Made by a program: the position numbers and the translations under genes. DNA of 64,000 nt from Kryptolebias marmoratus (taxonomy: Eukaryota > Chordata > Actinopteri > Cyprinodontiformes > Rivulidae). Every line of letters begins with the position of its first letter. The stretch's first letter is position 1. The notes under the pieces were generated by a model. The model ran no database searches. It was not told the origin of the DNA and saw nothing but the letters and a program-made list of their open reading frames with translations. This document shows positions 11,273 to 23,135 of this stretch, piece after piece. The stretch spans positions 16,991,295-17,055,294 of the forward strand of contig NC_051441.1 in the NCBI RefSeq assembly GCF_001649575.2, written 5' to 3'.

Positions 11273-12854
11273 GAGCTCGCAGAATAAAAGCTAAAGCTCG
11301 AGACGGGAGGATCACTCTGTGAGTCATGCCTTTTGTTTTGTCATTTGACTAAAGAGTAAAATTATTTGTAAAAGTTTTGTAGAAAAAAACAATAGCAGGG
11401 CAAAAGATTAAAAAGCAAATCATGGATCAAAAATATATATATATTACAGTGTTACTCTAATAAAAAAGTACTGAGCTTCACAAAGCACTAAGTACATTCA
11501 CAGTTAATGAGTTTTATTACCTAATGCACAGCAGCAAGATTTGATTTGTTTGCACTCAAGTTTTTTAGCCCTCATGTTTTATTACAGCCAATTCTTTTTG
11601 CTGTCACTCTGCTAGCTCTTTTCTACATTATCAATGTATGAAAAACAGAGCAAGCGAAACAAGAGAAAGGATAAAGAGAAAGCAAAGGGAAGCCAGAGAT
11701 ACGGTGGGAGTGCATGTAAAGAAGCGGACGAAGAAGCTCTCTGGACCACAATGTGCTTACTTAATAATTCACCGGTGCTGAAATAAGCTGGTCTTCATCA
11801 CAGGCAGCGAGACACGCACACACTTTTAGATGCACACAGCAGACTGTAGTCTGCGTCATACAAAGAAGTTCAGATGTGTTCCTGCTGACCCACAGCACAA
11901 CCATCCAACCTGGACATCTTTTCTGCTGATTGCGGTCGCACTCCGTCTACATTTTTGTCAGCTTCTCTTTTTGTATGTTTGCTGAGATCTAAACACTCAA
12001 GTTGCGTGATATACCCCAAAACCAAGGGCTCTAAGCCTAAATGTGTATGTTTATATTAAAAACAACACATTAGAGTGAGAGAAACTGCTTCCCTGAGCTT
12101 TTTATTTTGGTTTTAAAACAGACTTTATTTTGAAACTCTGCTTCTGCTTGGTGTAATTGCAAATGCAAGGGCATCGTTTGGCTCGTGAGAATTTCATGTT
12201 TGCTCACTTTTGAAAATCAAACACGTTTTATTTATAGATTCTCGGTGAGAAACACATTCCTTAAGGTTAAAAAAAAACAAGAAACGCAGGAAGGAATTCT
12301 TTGCTCAACCTCATTCTGTCTGCTTGCATCTTTCCTTCTGTATTTTTTAAAATTTTTTATCTCAGCTCCCCTTCTCTCCTTTCTCACGTCATGTGAGCTG
12401 AGGCAAAGCGAGCTCCTGTGATGAATGTAAATGTCGGCCCTCCCTTCCCTTGTTCTCCTAAATTACCTCAAATACCCCCCCCCGTCCCTGCTTAAGTCTT
12501 CGCTCCCTCTGTCTGTCTGCATTTACCCACAACTCCGCAGTTGGTGCTCGCACGTTGATCGACGGGCAATCTGCCGAGCCTCCAGCAGCACATAAACACA
12601 TTTAGAGATACAGTACACAGAGATATGAGTCAGAGTTGACAAATAGACAATATTGTGAAACAAAAAGATACACCTCTAGCATCCATGTGGTCTACTCAGA
12701 ACAGAGCGGAGGCCTTCACTGTCAGAATACCTTAAATAATCTTGGCTCATCATTATCAGGCACAGGTTGTTTTTTTTTTAAAACAATCCTATTTAAAAGC
12801 AAAAAAAAATCTTGGAAGAGAACCATTCTGTGCATCTAAGACCAGTAAAATAAA
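11273..12854. other. non-coding intron, no recognised element
   Basis: No exon or repeat family recognised. Contains poly-C at 12477-12484 and small AT-rich runs. Confidence 0.4.
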
Positions 12855-13395
12855 ACAATTAATCTTTTAAGGAATGCATTTTGCCCACTGCTTAGATCTT
12901 AGGTGATCTGTTAGCACTCAGTACGCGATGGGGACGATTCTCAGCTACTACCACACCAGCGTTTAGCTCCGTAGCTGTAAAATTGACAGAGCTGTAGCCA
13001 TTTTTGTGTTTGCTAAGGTCAATTAACTGTGGTGGCCATTTTGAACTGACTTCAAAGTTTAAAAATGAACCTCCCATGTGATCCGTTTGCACACAAAGTG
13101 TGTTGGAGATCACGCTCAGTTACTACCGCACCAAATTTTAGCTTAATATCTGTAAAATTGACCTTGTTACAGCCAGTTTTGTGTTCACTTAGGTGGATTA
13201 GCTGTGGTGGCCATCTTCAGTCCAAAACTTAATCAGTTAGACGTATGTCCAATAATTGTTTCTGAGAGTTTCATTAAAACCTGCCCTGTGGTTCATGAGA
13301 TACTTTGCTAACAGACAGACACACACACACACACGAGCCTATACAGTCACATAGTTACCTTAAATGATGGCGGGCGATAATAATTACCCTCATTT
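12855..13395 (-). repeat. dispersed repeat family A, copy 4
   Basis: Reverse-oriented copy containing an internal duplication. The TACTACCACACCA/TTTAGCTC strip occurs twice (about 12948-12970 and 13120-13145). Other family strips are GGTGGCCATTTTGAACTGAC, TGGTTCATGAGATACTTTGC and an ACAGACAGACACACACACAC run. It ends near ATGGCGGGCGATAATAATTA. Confidence 0.65.
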
Positions 13396-16300
13396 GTGAA
13401 AGAAAAGTCACAGGCTGTTTCCTTCCACTTCCATCACATTCATTTCACCCTCACCTCGTTCAGCTGCAAGACCAGCACACATAACACAGCTTATGAAACA
13501 TACATGTATGAGTTGATGACCTCCAGCAGTTATTTCACTGCTGCAATGCCAGCTCAGACAAACGAAGCACACAATGTGCTCTGCAGCAGGCAGCACTGCT
13601 TTCAAGACTTTGTTTCACTTTTTCTGGCGATCTTTTTGTTTTTTTTTTGTTTTCTCTCTCCTACAGTCACTGAATCACGTCCCATATCCTGAATGTACTG
13701 GGTCACCATACCCGGCGATGAATAATAAATCAGTGTGACACAAAGAGAATTTCAAAGAATAAGCTTTCACCTTATCTGTGGCCAAATGATTTAAACGACA
13801 CTCTGAAATCAGCTTAGAGCCGGGAAGTGGTCAGGCATGGATACATACAGTGTTTGAATTCTTCTTCACAAAGCAAGACCAGAAAAGCTACACAGATGTT
13901 TTTTTTTTCCCCACAGAGGGCCTTTGAAGTAATTTTTAGTGATTCAAACTAAAAACAAAATACACCTAAAGCTAATAGGAGTGTTATTAGCTATACAGAT
14001 ATTTGGTAACCTTGACCAAATATTAGCACTTTATTAAAAAAAATAGCATTTTTGTAATACCCAAACAATAGTTTTAACATAAAAGAGATGTTTTTTTTTT
14101 TTTTAAAAAGTAGGCTTTTATGAAGTAATTAAGTGTGGTCGGCATCTTACCTGCACTGGACAGCTCTGTTTGGAGAATCAGGGAGAAATTCTCACGTTTT
14201 GGCTTCAAGCTTACAGCTACTCAAAACAGGAACCACATAAAGCACATTTCTGACATATAAAAGGACTTGAATTGTACTGAAGCTCACAATACTGAAAACG
14301 ATTTTACAATTTGCCCATTTTGCATGAAACTGTTGTTTACTTTATCATAATTTTTCATAATCAGCAAATGTCCTTGTAATTATATTCTTACAATGATTAA
14401 CTCAGACAAACATTGTAATTTAAACTGGAACATCTTGTTTAAACAGCCTTAAATATTAAAGGAAAAAGAAATGGTAAAATGTATGCTTGATTTATAAATG
14501 AAAGAGCTGGGCTTTGTTAGGCACACAAAAATTTGAGCGATACAACATCTTGTAAGCCAGAGTTTGTTTTTTTGCAGCAAGAAAGCTTTAGTATCCAAAA
14601 TAAAGTGGTATAAAAATGATTTATTCTTGATGCCATCAAAAATTAAATACCAACATGTAAATAGAAAAAAGTTAATGAAGTAACTTCACTTTTTGGGAAA
14701 AAAAAAAGTATGATTTTACTACTTATACCCTGCGTTTTTTTAAACGTATCTTGAATTACGCAGCAACTTGTGTGGTCTTATTTGAAAGCGATGAGGTGTT
14801 AAAAACACAAAAGGATTCACTCGAAAGCCGTTTAAATTGTTTTAGGCCGTGAAGTTTTTGCTCTTGTTTGTGACCCTGTAAAAGTGGGTTAATTATTTGT
14901 TTATTTCTTTTTTAACCTACTGGTGGTTATCTTTATCACCTTTAGTCACCCTTGCTATGAATAGTAATACAACCGTCACAGGTCATTTATTTTATTTATT
15001 CTAATGTTATTCTTCTTCGTCATATCAGCCTGGTGTCAGGTTCTTCTCCGGCTCCCCCTTTTCTCCGGCAAAGACTCATTTGCATGACCAAAGTCAAAGG
15101 GACTTAGCAGACTTTTATTGGCACGGGACAGTGGGGTGCTGATGGGGGCTTTCAAACAATGCAGTGGGCTAATAAAGCCACAAGGACATTAACTGTGCAA
15201 TCACACAGTACATAAACTGATGTCAGCTAATTTAATGTTGGGGTGTGGAGCGAAACTCATCAGGTCTTTTTCTACTGGAAGACAGGAAGTGCTGTAAATA
15301 CAGAAGAGGGTGACATTTTGCCTTTTGGGCTGTGTCCAGTAGATTTTGATGAGAAGAAATCTCTTTTTTCTCGAGATTTAAAGGGGCAGAAATCCACATT
15401 TCTCCACACACCCAGTCAGGAGAGGAGACCATGAAGAGATGTTTTTCTTATAGTTTATTTTTAATGAAAGCACTCAGAATGCAAGCCATTATCTTTTTAA
15501 AATGTGACCACAATGTGAAATATGTTTTCCCCTATAGGGAGCACAATAACAGCCATATAGTCAAACACATTAGTTGTTATGCAAAAACGTAAAGCAATCA
15601 TTAGAGTAAATGAGTCCCTTAGGAGGATCGTCCTTCCTATGAATAACATCAGCGTTGGACATTTGTACAAGCTTTACTTTTCAGTGTCAGTGTCCCAAAG
15701 CAGAGGGGACACTCAGAATCTGTAAGATTTATAACCTGAAGCCAAATAAAATTAATACATCCACAGAATGACGATTGCTTTTCACAGTTTTCCCTTCTTC
15801 TACCTGATATATTTTCTTAATGGATGTTTTTAGAAAAATGTTTGCTCGCTTCTTAATGGTTGCTACTTAACCTCAATTTATGTCATTTTAATTTGCCAAA
15901 CTTTGCAACAAACATGCATCAGATACATTTAAAACATTACCGAGTTGCGTTGCCTTCGAGCTTTTACATGAAGGTGTTAATATGTTGCAGCTTTCAGGGA
16001 AGAGGACTCTCTTGTAATCTTTTGAAGTGGTCCTAATCAATAATTCTTTAGGTTTTCTTTAGACTTTGGCTGCTTTTACATTCATTTTTAATTGGAGTAC
16101 CTGGCTATTTTTAGAGGAAAGTTTGTTTTTCCATTTAACTCCAACCAAAGAATCATTCAGGCATAAAAAAGGCTCCTAAGCTCAAGAGATAAACCAGTGT
16201 TGTGTCGACGCACACGAGACAACTTAGCGAAGAGGCAATTTTAAATTGTCTCTTTAGGCTCTTTGTCACCAGCAGCCTGTCACAAAGACACAATTTGCTC

Positions 16301-17865
16301 TCATTTCTTTAGCTGAATCTATGAAAGATGCCGAAGATAACACAGTTTGACACGTAAAATAGAATTTTAGCTGCAACAAGGTGATTCCCAAAGAGCCGCG
16401 GTATTAGCTGAGAACTCATAAAGTAGATAATCAACTGTGATGTTGTCTTAAAGGCTTGACTTTCAGACACTGTTCATCTGCTGGAGATTGTTTTCGACGT
16501 GACACTTCTTGCTTTGTCCTCCACTTGTCCACTTTTTAAATTTTTTAATTGCGTAATGCACACTGTGCTGTCATTGCAAGTAGAAGACCTGGACAGAGAA
16601 ATGCGGGGGAAAGCATGCTTAAATCTAAAAACTTTGAAAAGACCCTCAGAGCAAATAAAGAACCACTGAACAGGAGCGATTTAAAAGATCAGAAGAAAAC
16701 ATGGATGCTTGATGTCACCAGTTTCTTCACAAGATCTTTGAATTTCTAATAAGTCAAGCTAGCTCGACCCTTTAACCTCTATCTGGTTTTGTTGGCAGGT
16801 AAGAACTGACGCTGATAGCTTTCATTTATAGAGGTTCTCATTCTAGAAATCGGTGCCATTTTGCCTCCTGAGAATCAACAATAATAATAATGTTTCTTAT
16901 AACTTAAAGTAAATTGTGTTTTAATTCAGAATTTAAGACAAGTAATGGAGATTATTCCAAAGGCCTTGTTTATTTTGCTCTCAAACAGGTCAAAGCACCT
17001 GACCCAAATGGCGGTGAACAGCTTTTTTAGCGCTTCAGCTCTTTTTGTGGTAGAGCAGAGGATCTTTCATGCCTCAGGGTGACATCAAAGGTTAGATATT
17101 TGCCGCCTCCTGTACTTATATCAACACAATGATTCTCAATAACATGCAAGTGAGTATATTAGGTCCACTGCAGATGGTTTTTGATTTTTAACCCACAACT
17201 TTCAAACAGCTGAAGTACATTTTTCACTTATAACTCAGGATACAGCTTCTCAGTTTTAGCTCCTTTTTTTTCCATCCCAGGGTGGATGATTAAATGTAAA
17301 TGTAATAGCACAGCAAGATTTGCAGGGCGGGGAATCATTTCAGAATACTCTCGTAAATGATTGTAACCCCTGACATGTTTCATTTTTCATGCTATTACTT
17401 TAAAAGCACTTTGCAGTTATTTTGCGTTTCATTTACGAATGAATGTAGTTCCAAACATTTGTTTGCCGGATCTCTTTAGGCAATAAGGAACAAAACAGAG
17501 CACGCCTTTATTTTGAGATGAAATGTCTGTGCTGCGCTGTAGATCATGAACGAGCTGTGGTTCTTTGGCCCCGCCGTGGAAACTGGGTTAGTTTCTCTGA
17601 TGCCCCGAAGCAGAGCGGAGAGCAAGCAGCATGCCTGCTGCCTACAGTTATATCATCATGCTGTCATATATCAGTCCTGGTACCAGGCAGCACGTTGACG
17701 GCATGCAGAACGGTGCAAATTACATCCTGGTTCAGCTCCTGTCGCAGCACATAACAGCTTTTAGGTCAAATTTTCTGTGACAGTAACATTACTGACTTCT
17801 GTGACTTCCAAAAGTCTCTCAAAAAATAAACGTGATTCTCCGATTTGGCACCAGTTGTTTTAAGA
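13396..17865. other. non-coding intron with a partial family B arm
   Basis: Contains one degraded family B left arm (about 14125-14245, with CATCTTACCTGCACTGGACA) after a poly-T run at 14091-14104. The remainder has no exon-like frame that I recognise. 27-98-codon frames in this block are unsupported. Confidence 0.45.
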
Positions 17866-18657
17866 GGATATATCAGATCTTTTAAAGAATGGGTCTGCTG
17901 AAAGGTTACAAGCAAATAATATCTTACCTGTTGTTGGTAGCTCTCTGAACAACCTCAGTTTGGATAAACTGAGTTTAATTTTGACTGAACTGACGAGCCA
18001 AAACCAAAGACACTATTTTATAAACGTTTACACTGACGTCACTAGACACTACACATTTATTTACTTTGAATTCTGTGGTTACTTGCAGGTGAGCTGTAGC
18101 ACTTCCAGTAAGGATATCTATATTTTGTCCAGAATAACCATGCAATGCAAAGTTGATGGTGTTGTAAAGGTTTACAAAAAGGCAATAAAGTTATTTTAAA
18201 AGTGATCCTTGTTGGTCTTGGCTGCATCCCAACCAGCCAAGACTAATAAAGATCTAACCATTAGTGGTCAGATTTTATAAAACCTTTATAATAGTATCAC
18301 GGTTAATCTGGTCGAAACATTATGATATTCCTCCTTGAAGTACCCCAGGCTGCACCAGAAGTGCTACAGCTAGCTGCTGCGTCTGCTGCTATTGCACTTG
18401 CAAAAACCACAGAATCTATGTAAGTAGTTGTGTAAAGTGAAACTGATGGCATTGTGAAGGTTTATGAAGCAATGTTTGCACAAACCGCTTTAAAACCTTT
18501 GAGACTGAAAGTTCTTTGAGACAATCCACTCGCCATTGGCTCGTCTCGTTTCTCCAAACTGGCGTCATTCAAGGACGCATCTACAGCTGATATTAACAGT
18601 TCATAACCTTTCTGCAGAACCCCACTCCAAAATACCTGAACTGCTGCTTTATATTAA
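17866..18657. mobile_element. fold-back MITE family B, copy 4
   Basis: Left arm has ATATCTTACCTGTTGTTGGT and GAACAACCTCAGTTTGGATA. Right arm has AACCTTTCTGCAGAACCCCA near 18605-18625. The copy is about 790 bp, longer than others, and its centre holds related strips in both orientations, which suggests partial internal duplication. Confidence 0.7.
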
Positions 18658-19276
18658 CAGTAAGTTTTGGCGTCAGGTAGAAATCGTTCTTTTTTATTTC
18701 CTCCTCGTCCTCCTCTCTGCCTCTTCATCCTGTCAGAGATATCAAGATGCTGTTGACCATCTCTGAGTGGTGGCACGGGTCATGAGCGTGTGTTAGGCGT
18801 AACATCCTATCAATAACTAAAGAGAACTATTTTAAAGCTCTTTTTATTCGCTCACTTTGCTTCGCTGTTAAGAGTGGAATATTGTAGGGAAGATGTTACT
18901 TCTTGGGTTGTCGACGCTGCTGCTTTGACCTTCTCTAGATTGTTACATGTCGGCATAACAAATGCAACCTCCTCTTCTCGTGTTTCTCCTCATAAGAAGA
19001 CCTCGGCGACGGCTGAACGTGTATCACATATGCCTTTGTGCTCTTCCCGGGAGGCACAAAATGCAGCGTACGAAAGCTGCTCCCCAGAATCTCTTGATGA
19101 AGCAAAACGCTGCGCAGCTCGAAATCTGAAACCATTTGATGCTTTTATTTATATAGGAGGCGCAGCAGGACTGATTGCAGGTGAGAGGTAGATTAGTACA
19201 TGTCTGCATTTGTTTGAGCTCCTGTGTGGGCAGTGGGGAAGTGGCAGCAGTACGTGCACCGAGTTGTGAGTTGAAT

Positions 19277-19297
19277 GGGGGGGTGGGGTGGGGTGGA
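19277..19297 (+). other. G-quadruplex-capable G tract
   Basis: A run of seven G, then GTGGGGTGGGGTGG. There are at least four G tracts with single-base loops, on the coding strand of grin2b. Confidence 0.55.
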
Positions 19298-19486
19298 GCG
19301 CTGTGTAGGTGGGTGCATGTGTGTATCTCCTGAGTGCTTGTGAATGTTGCCGTAGTAGGACGTAGAAATGCATGCAGGAGACAGTTGTGTATGAGTTTGT
19401 GTGTGTGTTCTCTCGCCGTGCGCTCCATACAAGTGGTGAGTGGCATTCTCTTTTTGTTCCCGACTAATGGCATCCTTAGCAGAGCT

Positions 19487-19517
19487 GTTTCGATGGCAAC
19501 CACGTTGCCACGGAAAC
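19487..19517. promoter_or_regulatory. two tandem RFX X-box-like sites
   Basis: GTTTCGATGGCAAC (19487-19500) and GTTGCCACGGAAAC (19504-19517) each have the inverted half-site structure bound by RFX factors, and are separated by three bases. Binding is inferred from the motif only. Confidence 0.45.
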
Positions 19518-19906
19518 GCGGGCTGTCTCTGTGAATTAGAAGTATTACACTCCCTCTCTCAACACTCTCTGTCCCTTTCTCCCGTTCCTCATTCCTCTCC
19601 CTTCTGTCTCTCCGTCTCCGTTTCCTCTCCTCCACCTGACTCCTCATAAACCCGACAGGGTAGCAGCTGACACTTTAAGACAGGTGTGCGTGTACATCAA
19701 AGAGCGAGGGGACGGGCTGACAAGGGAGACATACGATGAGAGAGGAGGGATTTTTTTTTTTTTTTTTGCAAAGTAAAAAAGCTCCAAGTGTGAATGAAAT
19801 GTGGGTGAAGGCACATGCAGATGCATATATATATTGGAAAGAGTTTGGAATTATAAATGGAAGATTTGGTGTGAGACAGCAAGATGAAAAAATAAAAATA
19901 AAGGCT

Positions 19907-19995
19907 TAGCATTGCTTGAAGGAATGCATATGGCCTGCCACGTTTCATCACCTTGTGTGCGACAATAAAACTCTTATTCAAAAACACAACAGACA
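19907..19995 (-). repeat. dispersed repeat family A, terminal fragment
   Basis: AGCATTGCTTGAAGGAATGC (19908-19927), followed by ATATGGCCTGCCACGTTTCA, is the family A terminus in reverse orientation. The rest of the element is missing. Confidence 0.6.
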
Positions 19996-20306
19996 AAGAA
20001 GGTTGTGAAGAGAAAAACAAATGGAAACTTGTTTGGATAATTTGGACCGACATTTGGGGAATTCAATACTCAGTGACCAGCAGGGCACAAAAATAGTTTC
20101 AAACCCCTGGTGAGAAGCACTTGTACTTTTCTTGGTTTTGTTTTTTCATTTTGTTGTTTTTGTTTTTAATCAACAATTGGCAAACCAGTGCAATAAATTG
20201 CCAACTATCAGGCTGGAGTGTACTTGGGAGTGAAACACTTGCAGTAGTTTGTACCAGTAGTTACAAAAATAGTATGAATCTATTTGACCCGAAGGCCACG
20301 GGAGGG

Positions 20307-20530
20307 TTAAAGGGATAGTCTGTTTATTTTTGCAGTGATGTTCTGTCAAATAGCTACCAACAGTTCGTACATTATAAGCCATGACTTCAGTCACAGAGTG
20401 GAGAAAGAGACAAAAGTCTTCATCCAGGCTATGCTAATTGCTAGCCAGACTGATGGACCTTTTATATTATTAAACCCATTGTTTCTCAGAAATGTCATAC
20501 AGCTGTTGCAGAATGTTACGTTAGCCAATA
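20307..20530 (+). mobile_element. TTAA-flanked MITE fragment (different family from B)
   Basis: Starts TTAAAGGGATAG (20307-20318), the terminus type seen in family B. The interior (GCAGTGATGTTCTGTCAAAT, then AGCCATGACTTCAGTCACAG) is different. The right end is not located. Confidence 0.5.
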
Positions 20531-22914
20531 ATAAACCTCTACGCTTTTGCATGGCGCTGTTTAGTTTGTTGCTGTTTTTCAACCAAACGTGTGTTACTCT
20601 GCGAGTGTCGATCTCCTGAACATGCTGAATGCATCAGCATGTCCAAAAGTTTCCTTAACTCCTGACGGGCTGAAACATTCAACAGCCTCAGGTGACTGTC
20701 ATTCGCAGAGTAGCTCAAACGTTGATCGGTTGAGAAAACAGGTGTGACGCCCTCATTCTTGTGCATTCTTGCGCATCCTCGTTTCCCTACTTGTTGCAAA
20801 GACATTTTTTTTTCTTAAAACAAAAGAAGAAAAAGCTTGACCAAGCATGTTATGTCCCAATTTAGTAGATAAAACAGACATTCGGACAACAGGGATAAAA
20901 CAATCAAGTAAAAAAAAAAAAGTTTGACTATAGCAGAGGATTAAAGGAAAGGGAGAGATCCAGCTCTACATATGGAGGGAATATAAAATGAGGTGTGAAA
21001 ACGGACAGAAAGAGAACGAGCGAAAAAACTGAGTGGAAGAGAGCAAGATTGATTATGTTCTCTTAAGTGCTTTCGGCATTATTGGAACTGTACTGTCTTC
21101 CCAAACCGGGCAATTTGAATTAACGTTGCAGGGAGAGTGATTGAGAAGGGAAAAGAATGGAGCAGCGGGATGAGGGAGAGATAGGGAGAAGGGACCCGGG
21201 CAGGAGGGCGAGGGGATGAAGGAGAAGGTTGGCAGGGAGACAGAGCGGGGTGGGGGTGGGGGTGGGGGGACAGGGTTCTGGCAGGAGGACAGAGAGGAGA
21301 GAGTAAATAACTGGGTTCAAAAGTAGGACAAAGGGAGGCAAAGGATGGCAAGGGACATGAAAGAAATAAAGCATGAGAGAAGGAAAAAGCAGACAGGGTC
21401 GAGAAGACTGATATGATAAGCCAAATTAAAAACACACTTAGGCTACCTTCTAAATTCCAGCCGGGCGCTGCATAATAATTCATTTGGAGGATGATGACTT
21501 TGGAAATTCCTCTTTAAATATTCATTCAAAATGCTGTATTGTCGGAACAAAAATCCATTTGGGGACTTATAGTAATCCAATCAGAAGGGCGTAACTTGAA
21601 AGAGACAGACAGATGGGCTCAGATAGGGAAGAAGAGAACGAAATCGGATGTTAGGGAGGGGACACTTGGGGACATGAGAGACGGAACGGAGGGCGTGGGA
21701 AAATGCAAAGAGGATGACAGAGAGAGAGAAAAAAAGATTTGGTGCGCTTGTGTCTTCTCTCTCCTAACCGAGCTCTCTGATCCGTCTTCGCTTCCCTGAG
21801 TCACCATTCATCTGTTTTTTTACTCATTGTTCACCCCTCCCTCTGCGGCTTTAAAACCAGCTTTCTGATTGAGGAGGAGTGACCCGGCACCTTTCCGCCG
21901 CACGGACCATAGGAAAAAAAATAAGAAGCAAGCACATTCAGTCACGCTTTCCCCAGCACATGTCACTGTGAGGAGGGCCGGATGGCGGCCTGATGGAGAT
22001 GAAATACGAGTGACAGAGCACCTGCCTCTTTAGTCTAATGAGAATCCTGGTCAGGTGGTTATTTAATATCTCTGAGAAGGAAGAGGCAGAGGCAGAGGCA
22101 GAGCCCGGATGCTGAGCCTCAGGACAGGATTTTTCAGGTTATTTCGGATTATCGCTTCCTCCACATTCCTGTCTGTGAGAGTTATATGATCCCACTTTAC
22201 CCGAAAATGTTACCCAGGGAAAAAATGCAGATGTATTTCTGACAAAACACACTGAAAGTAATAATGACAAGTAAAGTTATTAGTTAGCAATTAACCTACC
22301 CATTTCTGACAAATGGGTATAAATCATATAATGCGCATTTATAAGTTTAACTTGTAATTTAGTTTAAATTACAAATAAAACAAAACCAGAATGAAATATA
22401 ATAAGGATCAGCATAAATTATGTAATTATTTGGGGTTTTTTGTAGTGTAATGTATATTATTAGTCTAAAAAGTAGTCCAATCAATGTCTAAATGAAGTCT
22501 AGTAAAGAGTGTTGAGCCTACTGAATAGTAGTGAATTAAAAGTATAAGTTTGAGCACAACTTCGCAAAAAGTGGAAATTTGGAGACTTTTAATGTGCGCC
22601 ACTTACATCAGAACTTGTCGTCCCTGGTGTACTGAGTGGGATCATTATGTCCCATCTGGTGAGTTTCAGCATCCTAAAATCTAAAAATAGATGTGCAGTT
22701 TTTTGGCCAGTTCACCTGCAGTTTGGACACGGATGTTTTGGCTTCTTTGAGTTTTCAGCGCATCAGTCCAGAAAGCTTCAAATAGCAGACTACATGATTG
22801 TTGAACCCAGTTTAGAGTCAACACAAGCAGTTTAGTTTCCCATTTGGTCATTTTGAATCCATTTTTTATCGCCCACTGTCCTGAAAGATGGGTGATCGTG
22901 TAACTGCCTGTGCA
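20531..22914. other. non-coding intron; purine-rich block and hairpin
   Basis: A perfect hairpin lies at 20621-20641 (stems CATGCTGA/TCAGCATG, five-base loop). 20930-21430 and 21600-21760 are strongly purine-rich on the + strand. No exon recognised. Confidence 0.45.
21247..21269 (+). other. G-quadruplex-capable G tract
   Basis: Four G runs of 4-6 bases separated by single T residues, inside a purine-rich block. This is a textbook quadruplex pattern on the sense strand of the presumed intron. Confidence 0.65.
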
Positions 22915-23135
22915 TCTATGTGTGTATTTGTTTGTCTGTCTGTTAGCAAAATATCTCATAAACCACTAAGCAAATTTTACTAAAACTCTCAGAGCCTAAT
23001 TATTGGATGCACATCTACAGCCGATTAACATTTTGGGAGTTTCATTAAATGCGTCCAGTGATTCATGAGATATTTTGCAGACAGACAGACAAACAAACAA
23101 AACCTTGCTCGCCATGGTGGCGGCTATCGCGTCTT
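22915..23135. repeat. dispersed repeat family A, copy 6 (head-to-head arms)
   Basis: Forward module GTTAGCAAAATATCTCATAA at about 22942-22961. Reverse module GATTCATGAGATATTTTGCA at about 23061-23080, with CAGACAGACAAACAAACAAA after it. It forms an inverted pair of roughly 100 bp arms. Confidence 0.65.

Larger units (their letters stand above)
18658..19906. other. non-coding intron with antisense CA/CT-derived frames
   Basis: The 207-codon minus frame at 19024-19647 is Arg/Glu-rich, then Thr/His/Pro-rich. It is read from purine-rich and CA-rich low-complexity DNA and carries no domain. Other frames in the block overlap it. A poly-T run lies at 19750-19767. Confidence 0.45.

Noticed and set aside
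19024..19647. 207-codon minus-strand open frame, the longest in the window
   Set aside because: Composition follows low-complexity purine/CA DNA; several overlapping frames on both strands; no motif.
20621..20641. Perfect hairpin as a possible terminator or microRNA
   Set aside because: The eight-base stem is far too short for a microRNA precursor, and rho-type terminators do not apply to a vertebrate intron.
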